10,210 nt of DNA, taken from an uncultured Chlorobiaceae bacterium. GTDB taxonomy: Bacteria > Bacteroidota > Chlorobiia > Chlorobiales > Chlorobiaceae. Location of the stretch: contig CAILXE010000115.1 in the NCBI GenBank assembly GCA_903838095.1, forward strand, positions 1 to 10,210. The letters run 5' to 3'. Within the stretch, counting starts at the first letter, position 1. Each line of letters begins with the position of its first letter. Shown here piece by piece: positions 1 through 6,893 of this stretch. The notes beneath the pieces are model-generated. The model was not told the DNA's origin. It was given only the letters and a program-made list of their open reading frames with translations, and ran no database searches. The position numbers and the translations under genes were made by a program.

Positions 1-232
1 GCGTTATTTTAAGAAAAGATATTAACTCTTCAAAAAAGAAATCACCGGCAACAACCTTATTGACGGAAGAGTAATTCAGATGGATAACGTGAGAAGAAGG
101 GTACAGCGGGAAAGCCCGGCAGGAATAGCTATATCGGTATACAAAAATATAGTTAAACCTGCCAATGGCTATCAGGTGATATTAGAGAAGGAAGGCATTT
201 CGAACACCACTCTTTCAGACCGGGGGCTGACG
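1..232. other. Left-edge intergenic stretch, no supported gene
   Basis: This stretch lies downstream of the minus-strand quinone oxidoreductase gene. A plus-strand frame starts at 80 and runs to 442, but two thirds of it lies antisense to that gene and its product shows no recognisable family. A short GC-rich inverted repeat (around 107-116, arms CGGG/CCCG) has no T-run after it on either strand, so I do not call a terminator. I see nothing else here. Confidence 0.5.
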
Positions 233-1459
233 TTATCCCACTTCCTTGCCTGCCATAACAAGGGTTGGAGGCGCGCCCAGATGACGTCCGGCAAGGAGAA
301 CATTCCAGTAAAGCCATTCAAAACCGAGCTTGCCCTTCCAGTTCATCTTTGTCTCATGAAGAAGCGTGAATGGCCCAAGTTTCGGCATCGGGAACTTGCC
401 TGGCAGAGGCTCTATCTTGTAGTTGAAGTCGATCAACGATGAGGTGCCTTTGGAATAGACGATGAAGCAGGTAGAGTGGCCGTCGTAAATCTCTTCCGGT
501 TTGACGCCATGAATTTCAGCCATAATATTAAACACCACAACGTCAGCCTCATAATGAGCAACCGAGCCCGCCTTTGAGGTTGGAACGTTGGTGGCATCAC
601 CAATCACATAGACCCTTTCGTGCTTCAATGCTTTGAGGGTATTTTGATGAGTTGGCACATAGCCGATACCATCATCCATACCCGAATGGCTGATAACTTT
701 ATCCCCAATCGTCGATGGCACAATGACCAGCGTATCAAAAGAGACTTTATCGCCCTGTACAGACTCGATATACTTCTCTTTGCCATTGACCGCATTGAGC
801 TCGTAACCTGTTGTTATCTTGATGTTTTTGCTCTTGGCTGACTCCGTAAAGACCGCAGATGCCTTGGGTTTTGTAAACGCGCCGGAGAGTGGAGTCACCA
901 GCTCAATCTCGGTTTTGTCTCTGATACCTTTCTTCCTGCAGAACCAGTCCGCCAAAAAGACAAACTCAATCGGGGCCACAGGACACTTGAAAGGAAGCTC
1001 TGCAATATTCATCACCAGCTTCCCGCCATTAAACTCTTTCAATTTCTGGCGAAGCATTTCAGCGGCAGGAATGGTATAAAAAGAAAACGCATTTTTGCCC
1101 CAGGCATCCATCAGACCGTCATTCTCTTCAGGCGCAATATTGCATCCGGTGCTGATAATGAGAAAATCATAAGAAAAAGAGTGGCTTTTCGTCTTCACTT
1201 CCCGTTTCTCAGGATCAATATGCGTGATTTCATCAATCACAAAATTCACACCGGGAAGAATATACTTTTTCCTTGAGCGCACCAGGGTACTGGCCTTTTG
1301 AAGCCCAAAAGGGACAAAAAGCATTCCCGGCTGATAGATATGCTGATCATCACGATCAATCACCGTGATCTCCCACTCCTCTGGCAAGTGCCTCCTCAAA
1401 TTATTGGACACGATTGTCCCGCCTGTACCCGCACCCAATACGACAATTCTTTTTGCCAT
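233..1459 (-). CDS. sqr: Sulfide:quinone oxidoreductase (FAD-dependent)
   Basis: A 408-residue flavoprotein that oxidises sulfide and passes the electrons to the quinone pool. It is expected to be a peripheral membrane protein, as in other SQRs. A Rossmann FAD motif GAGTGG is at residues 9-14, the IYQPGMLFVPFG stretch typical of SQR/FCC flavoproteins at 41-52, STGC at 103-106, and the second FAD motif VIGDAT at 285-290. C159 (in FKCPVAPIEF) and C331 (in HSTCFIVY) sit where SQRs carry the redox-active disulfide pair; C106 may be the third cysteine. The C-terminus is rich in aromatic and hydrophobic residues, as expected for membrane association. I chose the start at 1459 (MAKRIVV) because AGGAG lies about nine bases upstream; the frame is open to 1498 but that adds nothing family-like. 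A generic NADH dehydrogenase-like flavoprotein is less likely given the cysteines. The SQR subtype was not resolved. Confidence 0.88.
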   Translation of the reverse strand: MAKRIVVLGAGTGGTIVSNNLRRHLPEEWEITVIDRDDQHIYQPGMLFVPFGLQKASTLVRSRKKYILPGVNFVIDEITHIDPEKREVKTKSHSFSYDFLIISTGCNIAPEENDGLMDAWGKNAFSFYTIPAAEMLRQKLKEFNGGKLVMNIAELPFKCPVAPIEFVFLADWFCRKKGIRDKTEIELVTPLSGAFTKPKASAVFTESAKSKNIKITTGYELNAVNGKEKYIESVQGDKVSFDTLVIVPSTIGDKVISHSGMDDGIGYVPTHQNTLKALKHERVYVIGDATNVPTSKAGSVAHYEADVVVFNIMAEIHGVKPEEIYDGHSTCFIVYSKGTSSLIDFNYKIEPLPGKFPMPKLGPFTLLHETKMNWKGKLGFEWLYWNVLLAGRHLGAPPTLVMAGKEVG

Positions 1460-1554
1460 TATCCTTGACTCCTGTTTTGGTGTGAAAAAGCCGCGCACAC
1501 TGCATAGGCGGGCGCCTGAATTCCTATATCTCTATATGTCGTTACAATTGTTAA

Positions 1555-1583
1555 AATATATAGAACCTCATGATAAAATACAA
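1555..1583 (-). promoter_or_regulatory. Candidate sigma70-type promoter for sqr
   Basis: On the minus strand TTGTAT (1583-1578) and TATATT (1560-1555) are separated by exactly 17 bp. This would place transcription start near 1548 and give a 5' leader of about 90 nt before the ATG at 1459. The leader contains a small GC-rich inverted repeat AGGCGGGCGCCT (1506-1517). The call is by pattern only. Confidence 0.4.
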
Positions 1584-1664
1584 AGAATACTCTTCTGCGG
1601 GACGTGCGCCATCACAACGCCCCGGAAGTGATTGATTATACTTTACTTAATGGATGAGGAGAGG

Positions 1665-2303
1665 CTACGCCACCGTAGCAGGAATTTTATTGAGCAGACC
1701 GGCGATCTTGCTGCATAAACCCATAACCTTGCCAAGGGATTCAAGATGCTTCTTTTCTTTTTTCAGCTCTTCAATGGCCGATGCAATATCGAGCCTGACC
1801 AACTGCCATGAGTTGTTCCAGAACTCCTGCGCCTTGCGGTTCTTTGCTTCAAAAATATTTTTCAGCCGCAGCCGGGGCCACCCGGATTCATCGGGCGCAT
1901 CACTCTCCTCAAAGGCAGGCAATTGTTCCGGCCATTGCACTTCCGGCCAAATTTCCCTCAGAAGATCAAGCAGCACATCATCCAGAATATCAATCTTTGA
2001 TGACTGCTCAAGCACAGCGGCAAGTTTTTGAATCAAAGCCACCCTTGCTTCCGGCCCTTGACGCAACAGAAGCCGATACTCCTCCAGAGAAGCTTTGATG
2101 GCTGGGCGTACGTTCTCATAATGCTCGTATTCTTTCCGAAGCTGAAGCAGCATCGCCTGCATGTTTTGATACTGTTCACGAAATGCCGTCTTCTCTTCCG
2201 GCGTCATGGAGGACTCTGCCAGATGCTTCTCCATAACGGCAACGGAAAAACTCTCGGCAAAAGCCGACAATTCAAGCAAAGGGACATTGTTCATCTGTTC
2301 CAT
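1665..2303 (-). CDS. Helical cytoplasmic protein of unknown function
   Basis: A 212-residue protein I do not recognise. It has no signal peptide or membrane segment. It is rich in Glu, Lys, Leu and Gln, with long helical stretches at roughly residues 15-90 and 140-205 (for example IASAIEELKKEKKHLESLGK), so coiled-coil formation is plausible. The middle (about 115-135) is Trp/Pro rich. Three ATG codons follow each other at the 5' end. The ribosome site GGAG overlaps the TAG stop of the upstream lipoprotein gene and abuts the first ATG, so the third ATG (2303) has the proper spacing and was chosen. The near-abutting genes imply co-transcription and translational coupling with the lipoprotein gene, suggesting a joint job. 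A 6-bp-stem hairpin (1664-1679, GCTACG/CGTAGC) covers the stop codon but lacks a T-run. Confidence 0.75.
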   Translation of the reverse strand: MEQMNNVPLLELSAFAESFSVAVMEKHLAESSMTPEEKTAFREQYQNMQAMLLQLRKEYEHYENVRPAIKASLEEYRLLLRQGPEARVALIQKLAAVLEQSSKIDILDDVLLDLLREIWPEVQWPEQLPAFEESDAPDESGWPRLRLKNIFEAKNRKAQEFWNNSWQLVRLDIASAIEELKKEKKHLESLGKVMGLCSKIAGLLNKIPATVA

Positions 2304-2312
2304 CATCATCTC

Positions 2313-3155
2313 CTATTCTTTCGTCATCTTCATGAAAAGCTCCCTGAACTTGATGCCGTTTTTTTTTATATCCGCTATGGCCTTTTTATCCTCAGCTTCT
2401 GAGGCAGTTCCAAGCATTCCCTTCTGCCGGAGCGCCACCCAAAGCTCCTTGTCGGGCAAAGAGCGCAGCGAAGCCGAGGTTGTGTCCTGATAGGCTGGCT
2501 GAATAAGCAGCGCAACCCTTGCATTTCTTATATTTCTTGCCTGACCATCAATCTCCCGGTTGATGGCGTTGAGCAACCCGTCAAGAATATTGAGAGCATT
2601 CAGGATAATATCTTTTCGGGTGACCAGCTCCTTGTGCAGCGCTCTTTCCGTGATATGCGAAACAACAAAAGGGGCAACTGAAGAGGGAAGCGATAGTGAT
2701 GTGTGGAAGTGCGTCTTCATGGCATCATCAAGCTTCTCGATAATGTCGCTGGTTTTTGAGCTGATATCCTCCGGCGCTTTTGACTCTGCAAGCTCCTGCA
2801 AAGCGATAAAATACTTTTGCAGAGAGATCGCCACATCTTTTGAGCGGAGATTATCGCCAATGGCCCCAAGATCTGATTGATTCGTGTGCCGAATCGAATC
2901 TCTGAGAGCATTTTTCAGCTCCATGCCTTTATACGTTCTGGACAACTCATCGCGCTGCTGAAGCAGAGAAAATGAGGATGATTCCACCCTGACGGCGCTT
3001 GCCCTGTCCGCCAGCGCTGCAACTGCGCCGGTATAAGCCGCACCATCCCTGGCAAACGAGGCATACTGCTGTGAACTGCCGCAACCACTCAGAAAAACAA
3101 AAAGCAAGAGACACCAGAGTGCCGGGGCCCGAAATGATTGTTGTTTCATAACCAT
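2313..3155 (-). CDS. Predicted lipoprotein of unknown function
   Basis: A 280-residue protein whose N-terminus reads MVMKQQSFRAPALWCLLLFV followed by FLSGC. This is a positively charged start, a hydrophobic core and a lipobox LSGC with the acylated cysteine near residue 25, so export and lipid anchoring are expected. The rest is mainly helical and lacks a recognised domain. Two start codons are possible (3155 and 3149); neither has a strong ribosome site and the choice changes only two residues. The gene ends with TAG three bases before the ATG cluster of the downstream helical protein, so the two form an operon. Codons near the 3' end include an A9 run (2359-2367, encoding part of DIKKNGIKF), a possible slippage spot, although the frame is intact here. 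Nothing ties the gene to the restriction genes upstream. Confidence 0.78.
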   Translation of the reverse strand: MVMKQQSFRAPALWCLLLFVFLSGCGSSQQYASFARDGAAYTGAVAALADRASAVRVESSSFSLLQQRDELSRTYKGMELKNALRDSIRHTNQSDLGAIGDNLRSKDVAISLQKYFIALQELAESKAPEDISSKTSDIIEKLDDAMKTHFHTSLSLPSSVAPFVVSHITERALHKELVTRKDIILNALNILDGLLNAINREIDGQARNIRNARVALLIQPAYQDTTSASLRSLPDKELWVALRQKGMLGTASEAEDKKAIADIKKNGIKFRELFMKMTKE

Positions 3156-3194
3156 TGTCGTCAGTTGTTTTTCTGTAAACTTACAAAAAATACG

Positions 3195-3368
3195 CTACGC
3201 CGCCACTGTTTTTTCATAAAATGGCGAAGGAATTTTTGGATAGACACGGTAGACGTGGGGAGAAATCTCCTCAGCCCTCACCTTCACCTCTTCCTCGGTA
3301 TAGCTCTCCACAGGCAGACCTGTAGCGTCGCTCCTGATACTCTGCCATAGTTTGCTGAACAAGAGCAT
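3195..3368 (-). pseudogene. Gene fragment after the AlbA_2 regulator, possible HsdR C-terminus
   Basis: A 57-codon frame, not long enough for most ORF cut-offs, begins 15 bases after the stop of the AlbA_2 gene. It includes LPVESYTEEEVKVRAEEISP and then HVYRVYPKIPSPFYEKTVAA before a TAG. No good ribosome site precedes its ATG. A second overlapping minus frame (about 3390 to 3271) also looks protein-like, with VILSTEDALVQQTMAEYQ, and crosses into the first near 3325. This suggests one original coding sequence broken by a frameshift. In type I restriction operons with an AlbA_2 gene, hsdR often follows directly, and the VYRVYP-PSPFYE ending is compatible with a restriction subunit C-terminus. 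That identity is inference from position and vague resemblance; it could be a remnant of another gene. Confidence 0.4.
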
Positions 3369-3383
3369 CTTCGGTGGAGAGGA

Positions 3384-4835
3384 TCACATTTGATCCTTTC
3401 TTGTTTTTTGAAGCCTGACTCCTCGTTCGGTAAGCCGATAGCTCTGTTTTTTACTGCGCGGCTTGTCAGGAATAGTCATTTCAATAAGCCCTTGATCAAG
3501 CAGTTTTTCGAGACTACGTTTGAAGTTTCCACTTCTGGACGAATAACCGGCAGCTAAACGAAGCTCCGAACCTGTTCGTTGACCAACCATACACATCTCA
3601 AGAATCTGTCTTTCAATATCAGTCAAATCATCATGGGCCTCATCATGGGCCTCATCATGGGCCTCATCATGGGCCTCATGGATCTTGTCATGATGGGTTA
3701 ACTCTGGCTGTGGACTTTCAACTCGACCCCCTGGTCGTGGAAAAGTCACGGTAAACCAATGCTCCGAAACATCAATCTGAGGTACTGCAACTCCATAATC
3801 ACGGCACAAATTGCGGATCCGCCGGATTCCTGATCCGATATGCTCTACCGCCTCCATGCGATGCAACATCCCGAACAAGAGCGGATTGCGGGGAATACTC
3901 TTGAAGCCAAGATCAGCCTTTGTCATGCCTGCAGGGAGTCCGCCAGGACTGACAATTTCCACCCTGTCCTTGAAAATATAGACCTGCACATTTGCCGTGG
4001 AGCGATAATCGCGATGGGCAAGCGCATTCACCACTGTCTCGCGCAACGCCTCTTCAGGCAGTTCAGGCCGCTCCTCACGCTTGACATGCTTGATAATGTA
4101 CTCCACATTGATTTTGGAGAGAATATAGACCACCACATCATCAATCATGGAATAGATATCGCTGTCGAAACCGCGCCTGTCAAGAATCCGCTCCTTGTCG
4201 GTACCGAGAAACAAGGCGCAGGCAACATCGGCGCTGATGGAAAATTTCCGGATATCCTTTGCCAGCAGCCACGCGCCAGCATGGGCAATAGAACCATCCT
4301 TGAACAGGTGCAGATTGGCAAGAGCAGTCAAAGGCGCCATATCCGCCGGAATTTTTGCCCGACGCTGAAAAAGTTTCCAGGCGTCATAAGTCAAATCATC
4401 CTGAATCGAAAAGCGGTCGCAGGGTGTTTCATCAAAATGAATCAACCCCTCCCTGAAAAAAAATTTCCGAATCTCCTCACGATACATCTGCTGCGATGAT
4501 GCCCCTTCACGCATAAAAAACTTGCCTCCGAATGAGTAGGGCTTGCCATGCTGTTCCGGCACCGTGACGCACAATACCCTGTCAACACTTGCAATATCAA
4601 CTGCTATCGGAGGTTCAGCAGAACGGGCCGTTGTCTGCACCTCCGACTTGAGACGGTTAAAATCATCAACACCAGTAATCTCGCCATTATCCGCCACACC
4701 GATCAAAATCACCCCGCCGGTAGCATTGGCAAAAGCACAGATCTCACGACCAAGATTCGACGTGCCCGACCTCTTGAACTCAGTTGTGAAACCTTCGCCA
4801 AGGGCAATGAGATCCATGAGCTGCTTTTTCTTCAT
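3384..4835 (-). CDS. AlbA_2 (Schlafen-like) putative transcriptional regulator with ATPase-like domain
   Basis: A 483-residue protein of the COG2865 type. The AlbA_2 domain is at about residues 10-125 (GEGFTTEFKRS, CAFANATGGVILIGVADNG, KPYSFGGKFFMREG). An ATP-binding GHKL-like domain (HATPase_c_4) is at about 260-370 (LRETVVNALAHRDYRS, VEIVSPGGLP, EHIGSGIRRIRN). A winged helix at about 405-475 follows a histidine-acid linker. Such proteins are usually called transcriptional regulators and are frequent inside type I restriction operons; their exact role is not settled. The annotated ATG at 4835 has no convincing ribosome site. A strong one (AGAGGTGG) precedes an in-frame ATG at 4922, separated from 4835 by a 63-bp repeat element that brings in-frame TAG and TAA codons. 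The native N-terminus is therefore probably MATAEQIES, and the present gene may be poorly translated from the internal ATG. The domain itself appears intact. Confidence 0.85.
   Translation of the reverse strand: MKKKQLMDLIALGEGFTTEFKRSGTSNLGREICAFANATGGVILIGVADNGEITGVDDFNRLKSEVQTTARSAEPPIAVDIASVDRVLCVTVPEQHGKPYSFGGKFFMREGASSQQMYREEIRKFFFREGLIHFDETPCDRFSIQDDLTYDAWKLFQRRAKIPADMAPLTALANLHLFKDGSIAHAGAWLLAKDIRKFSISADVACALFLGTDKERILDRRGFDSDIYSMIDDVVVYILSKINVEYIIKHVKREERPELPEEALRETVVNALAHRDYRSTANVQVYIFKDRVEIVSPGGLPAGMTKADLGFKSIPRNPLLFGMLHRMEAVEHIGSGIRRIRNLCRDYGVAVPQIDVSEHWFTVTFPRPGGRVESPQPELTHHDKIHEAHDEAHDEAHDEAHDDLTDIERQILEMCMVGQRTGSELRLAAGYSSRSGNFKRSLEKLLDQGLIEMTIPDKPRSKKQSYRLTERGVRLQKTRKDQM
3629..3676 (-). 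repeat. 12-bp tandem repeat, four perfect copies, coding AHDE repeats
   Basis: The plus-strand unit CATCATGGGCCT occurs four times head to tail with no mismatch, plus degenerate edges. It lies within the AlbA_2 regulator gene and encodes the His-Asp-Glu-Ala repeat (residues 386-403) in the linker between the ATPase-like domain and the winged helix. Since 12 bp is a multiple of three, copy-number change would lengthen or shorten the linker without a frameshift. Confidence 0.95.
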
Positions 4836-4896
4836 CCGTTTCAGGCTTTATGAGAACGCATTGAAAGTCTATTGACAAGTTATTGACATTTTGACA
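4834..4896. repeat. 63-bp dispersed repeat, copy A, within the 5' end of the AlbA_2 gene
   Basis: Aligned by eye to 7322-7384 without gaps, this stretch shares 52 of 63 bases, including identical ends (ATCCGTTTCAGG at the left, TATTGACATTTTGACA at the right on the plus strand). It holds TTGA(C) units starting at 4861, 4872, 4883 and 4891, spaced 11, 11 and 8. Deleting exactly this block joins the upstream ATG frame (4922, MATAEQIES) to KKKQLMDLIALGEGF of the regulator without a stop. The element has no inverted ends, and I see no clear target duplication. Confidence 0.8.
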
Positions 4897-4926
4897 GATT
4901 CTATCTGCTCTGCGGTTGCCATGTCG

Positions 4927-4934
4927 CCACCTCT
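4927..4934 (-). promoter_or_regulatory. Strong ribosome-binding site upstream of ATG 4922
   Basis: On the minus strand AGAGGTGG lies four to five bases before the ATG at 4922. That ATG opens a 17-codon frame (MATAEQIESVKMSITCQ) that stops inside the 63-bp repeat, in phase with the AlbA_2 gene. A good ribosome site in front of such a short frame is best explained as the original start site of the regulator before the repeat inserted. Confidence 0.65.
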
Positions 4935-5063
4935 TCAGTGATTGTTATTGCCTGCGTATTTTTTTCAAAATTAACGTATCTGACAGAATAAAGCATCATA
5001 CATTTTTCGGTGACACCGGGATTTGCCCCATTCGTCATGCGCTGAACAGGAATAAAATACCTT

Positions 5064-5101
5064 TTGTCCTTTAAGAAAAAAACAATTATCCTTTAAGAAA
5101 A
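5064..5101 (+). promoter_or_regulatory. Candidate promoter with two 13-bp operator-like direct repeats
   Basis: TCCTTTAAGAAAA occurs at 5067-5079 and again at 5089-5101, 22 bp apart (two helical turns). A reverse-oriented partial copy TAAAGGA lies at 5112-5118, where it doubles as the ribosome site of the gene at 5124. A weak promoter fits over them: TTGTCC (5064-5069), 17-bp spacer, TATCCT (5087-5092). The repeats therefore cover the -35 and -10 positions. Because the gene product carries an N-terminal winged helix, autoregulation through these repeats is a reasonable inference. Confidence 0.45.
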
Positions 5102-5123
5102 TGATTTTCATAAAGGACGAAGC

Positions 5124-6176
5124 ATGAATAATAAAGAAAGAGGGGAGAACATACGGCACCAAATCGTCATGGATGTCAGGCTTCATCCTGCTGATATTTG
5201 TAAACATATTGCCCAAATATTCTCTATAACCCCTCAAGCGGTACATAGCCATATAAAACTCCTCGAAAAAGAGGGGTGCTTGAACTCTGACGGTACGGGA
5301 AAGGGAAAAAGATATTTTTTGGGGGATGTAAGGGAGTACAAGTCACTGTTTCAACTCGACGATGAATTTACAGAAGATGGGGTCTGGAGAGATCACTATT
5401 CATTTATTGTTGAAGGATTGCCTGACAACATCATCCATATTTGTCAATACGGATTTACAGAAATGGTCAATAACGCCATTGATCATTCGGGTGGGCAACA
5501 TGTTTCTATCTCCGCTATAAGAGACAAGGAAAAAATCATCTTCATTGTGGCTGATGATGGAGAGGGCATCTTCTGGAGGATTAGGAGATTATGCAATCTG
5601 AACGATGAGCGCCAGGCTCTCTTTGAATTATCTAAAGGAAAATTGACGACAGATCCGGATCATCATACAGGAGAAGGGATATTCTTTTCTTCGCGGGTAT
5701 TTGATGAGTTCCGAATTGATTCAAAAGGGGTGAGTTTTCGTCATGATGACCAATCAGCATTTGATTTTATTCTGGAGACCGAGTTTTCTGAAAATGAATC
5801 TGGTACTGCGGTATATATGCTTCTCAAGCGAAATTCGGAGCGTGATATCCAGGCGGTTTTTGATGATTATGCAGGGCCGGATGAATTTCAGTTTAACAAA
5901 ACCGTTATTCCTGTTCGGTTAGCGCAATATGAAAACGAGAAACTTGTCTCTCGATCCCAGGCGAAAAGGCTCTTGGCTCGCATAGAGAGGTTCAAGCATG
6001 TCATTTTTGACTTTGACGGGGTGTCGGCTATCGGCCAGTCATTTGCCGACGAAATCTTTCGTGTTTATGCCAAAACTCATCCTGACATTGAGTTGTTGAC
6101 GGCAAATATGGAAACGAATGTAGAGAAAATGGTGAAAAGGGCTCTTTCGTCGAGGGTAGCGAAAGAGAACGGGTGA
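5124..6176 (+). CDS. Winged helix - GHKL ATPase - DUF4325 (STAS-like) protein
   Basis: A 350-residue protein with three parts. Residues 5-70 form a winged helix (ITPQAVHSHIKLLEKEGCL). Residues 95-235 form a histidine-kinase-like ATPase with N box EMVNNAIDHS (113-122), G1 box DDGEGIF (144-150) and G2 box HHTGEGIF (180-187). Residues 260-340 match the DUF4325 STAS-like domain (HVIFDFDGVSAIGQSFADEI). No phosphoacceptor histidine domain is seen, so this is not a classic sensor kinase; the pattern recalls anti-sigma kinase and STAS-type antagonist pairs fused in one chain, plus DNA binding. The start is supported by AAAGGA about six bases upstream. It is the only plus-strand gene, flanked on both sides by minus-strand accessory genes, so it is probably a single-gene transcription unit that arrived separately. 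Its biological role is not established; such proteins recur in accessory and defence-type regions. Confidence 0.85.
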   Translation: MNNKERGENIRHQIVMDVRLHPADICKHIAQIFSITPQAVHSHIKLLEKEGCLNSDGTGKGKRYFLGDVREYKSLFQLDDEFTEDGVWRDHYSFIVEGLPDNIIHICQYGFTEMVNNAIDHSGGQHVSISAIRDKEKIIFIVADDGEGIFWRIRRLCNLNDERQALFELSKGKLTTDPDHHTGEGIFFSSRVFDEFRIDSKGVSFRHDDQSAFDFILETEFSENESGTAVYMLLKRNSERDIQAVFDDYAGPDEFQFNKTVIPVRLAQYENEKLVSRSQAKRLLARIERFKHVIFDFDGVSAIGQSFADEIFRVYAKTHPDIELLTANMETNVEKMVKRALSSRVAKENG

Positions 6177-6249
6177 CGAGGTATTGACAATTGCAAATCA
6201 AACTGTGTTTATCCCGTCTCTTCTGACTTTTTTTGTTGGGCGTTTATTT

Positions 6250-6399
6250 TTATACTGATTTTTTTGTGTTAAGGCTATACAGGGCATTCTCTGCATATTG
6301 ATTTTTTTCTTCCGTGTCAAGATCGGATATCCAGTTCTCCTTTTCAAGTGATTCCGCTAATTCTTGCTCATTTTTATCAAAGTATATCGTCTTTTTCAT
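6250..6399 (-). CDS. Small acidic protein, antitoxin-like (49 residues)
   Basis: A 49-codon frame beginning MKKTIYFDKNEQELAESLEK and ending YSLNTKKSV before TAA. The ribosome site GGAG lies eight bases upstream in the leader TTTTGGAGAAAAAAATG, which supports real translation. The protein is small, hydrophilic and acidic in its middle (DLDTEEKN), with a short basic tail and a KKTIYF strand at the start, like many small type II antitoxins (BrnA/CopG-like in style). I cannot name the family. It begins 68 bases after the stop of the PIN toxin gene and could be co-transcribed with it. No cognate toxin frame is seen in the 73 bases to its left. It could be an orphan antitoxin or a third component of the toxin-antitoxin operon. 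Confidence 0.65.
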   Translation of the reverse strand: MKKTIYFDKNEQELAESLEKENWISDLDTEEKNQYAENALYSLNTKKSV

Positions 6400-6467
6400 T
6401 TTTTTCTCCAAAAAATCTCTTTGTTGCTTTGCTGTTTGGTATTATTGTTTTGATAGATGGCTGGTTT

Positions 6468-6893
6468 TTATGGCAATAATACAAACCCCATTCCAACATG
6501 GGTAAAGTGGGCATCTCCAGTAATAATCTTGCTTATTTTCAGCTCCTGCATAACAACCATTGATGTCAAATCAGTAAAAGAGATATCTGGTTTATCGTGA
6601 AATTTCAGGCGTAGCGTTTGCGCTGCATCAAATCGTTCAGGTGTAATCCAAACCAGGTTAATATAGCCTGCATTCATTGCTTGTGAGATAACATGAACGG
6701 CTTGTTGCGCTTGCGTAACATGAACGCGCCTGAATAACAACGTATAGACTTCATCTAAAACAAAATCGGTTGTAACAATTGTCGCCTGCCTTTGTCGCAA
6801 GCTCTTGTAAAGTTGGCTTACATTGTTGTGATGAGGTTCTTTACGATTGAATAGATTGATCCAACCCCATGTATCAATAAATATGCTCTTCAT
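6468..6893 (-). CDS. vapC: PIN-domain ribonuclease toxin (VapC-like)
   Basis: A 141-residue single PIN domain. The conserved acidic residues are D7 (IFIDTWGW), E48 (VLDEVYTLL), D108 with D103 nearby (PDISFTDLTSMVVM) and D127 (ITGDAHF), an intact Mg2+-dependent RNase site. The length and the FIDTWGWINLFNR start resemble the COG2402 VapC branch. VapC toxins cleave tRNA or rRNA and are neutralised by the antitoxin encoded just upstream. The ATG overlaps the antitoxin stop in an ATGA tetranucleotide (6890-6893), which is typical of coupled toxin-antitoxin pairs. The RNA target cannot be read from the sequence. Confidence 0.88.
   Translation of the reverse strand: MKSIFIDTWGWINLFNRKEPHHNNVSQLYKSLRQRQATIVTTDFVLDEVYTLLFRRVHVTQAQQAVHVISQAMNAGYINLVWITPERFDAAQTLRLKFHDKPDISFTDLTSMVVMQELKISKIITGDAHFTHVGMGFVLLP

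Noticed and set aside
80..442. Plus-strand frame of 120 codons at the left edge
   Set aside because: Most of it is antisense to the well-supported quinone oxidoreductase gene; no family features and no good ribosome site.
1664..1679. Hairpin GCTACG/CGTAGC as a rho-independent terminator
   Set aside because: Stem of 6 bp without a T-run on either strand, and it covers the stop codon.
2359..2367. A9 run in the lipoprotein gene as a phase-variation switch
   Set aside because: The frame is intact and the run is near the 3' end, so a slip would alter only the tail; no evidence of variation.
3629..3676. CRISPR-like array
   Set aside because: Units are contiguous 12-mers with no spacers and lie inside a coding frame.
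3840..4499. Plus-strand frame of 219 codons
   Set aside because: Entirely antisense to the AlbA_2 regulator; its composition is that of a shadow frame.
4872..4919. Plus-strand sigma70 promoter using the TTGACA motifs in repeat copy A
   Set aside because: No -10 like hexamer lies 16-18 bp after any of the three TTGACA copies.
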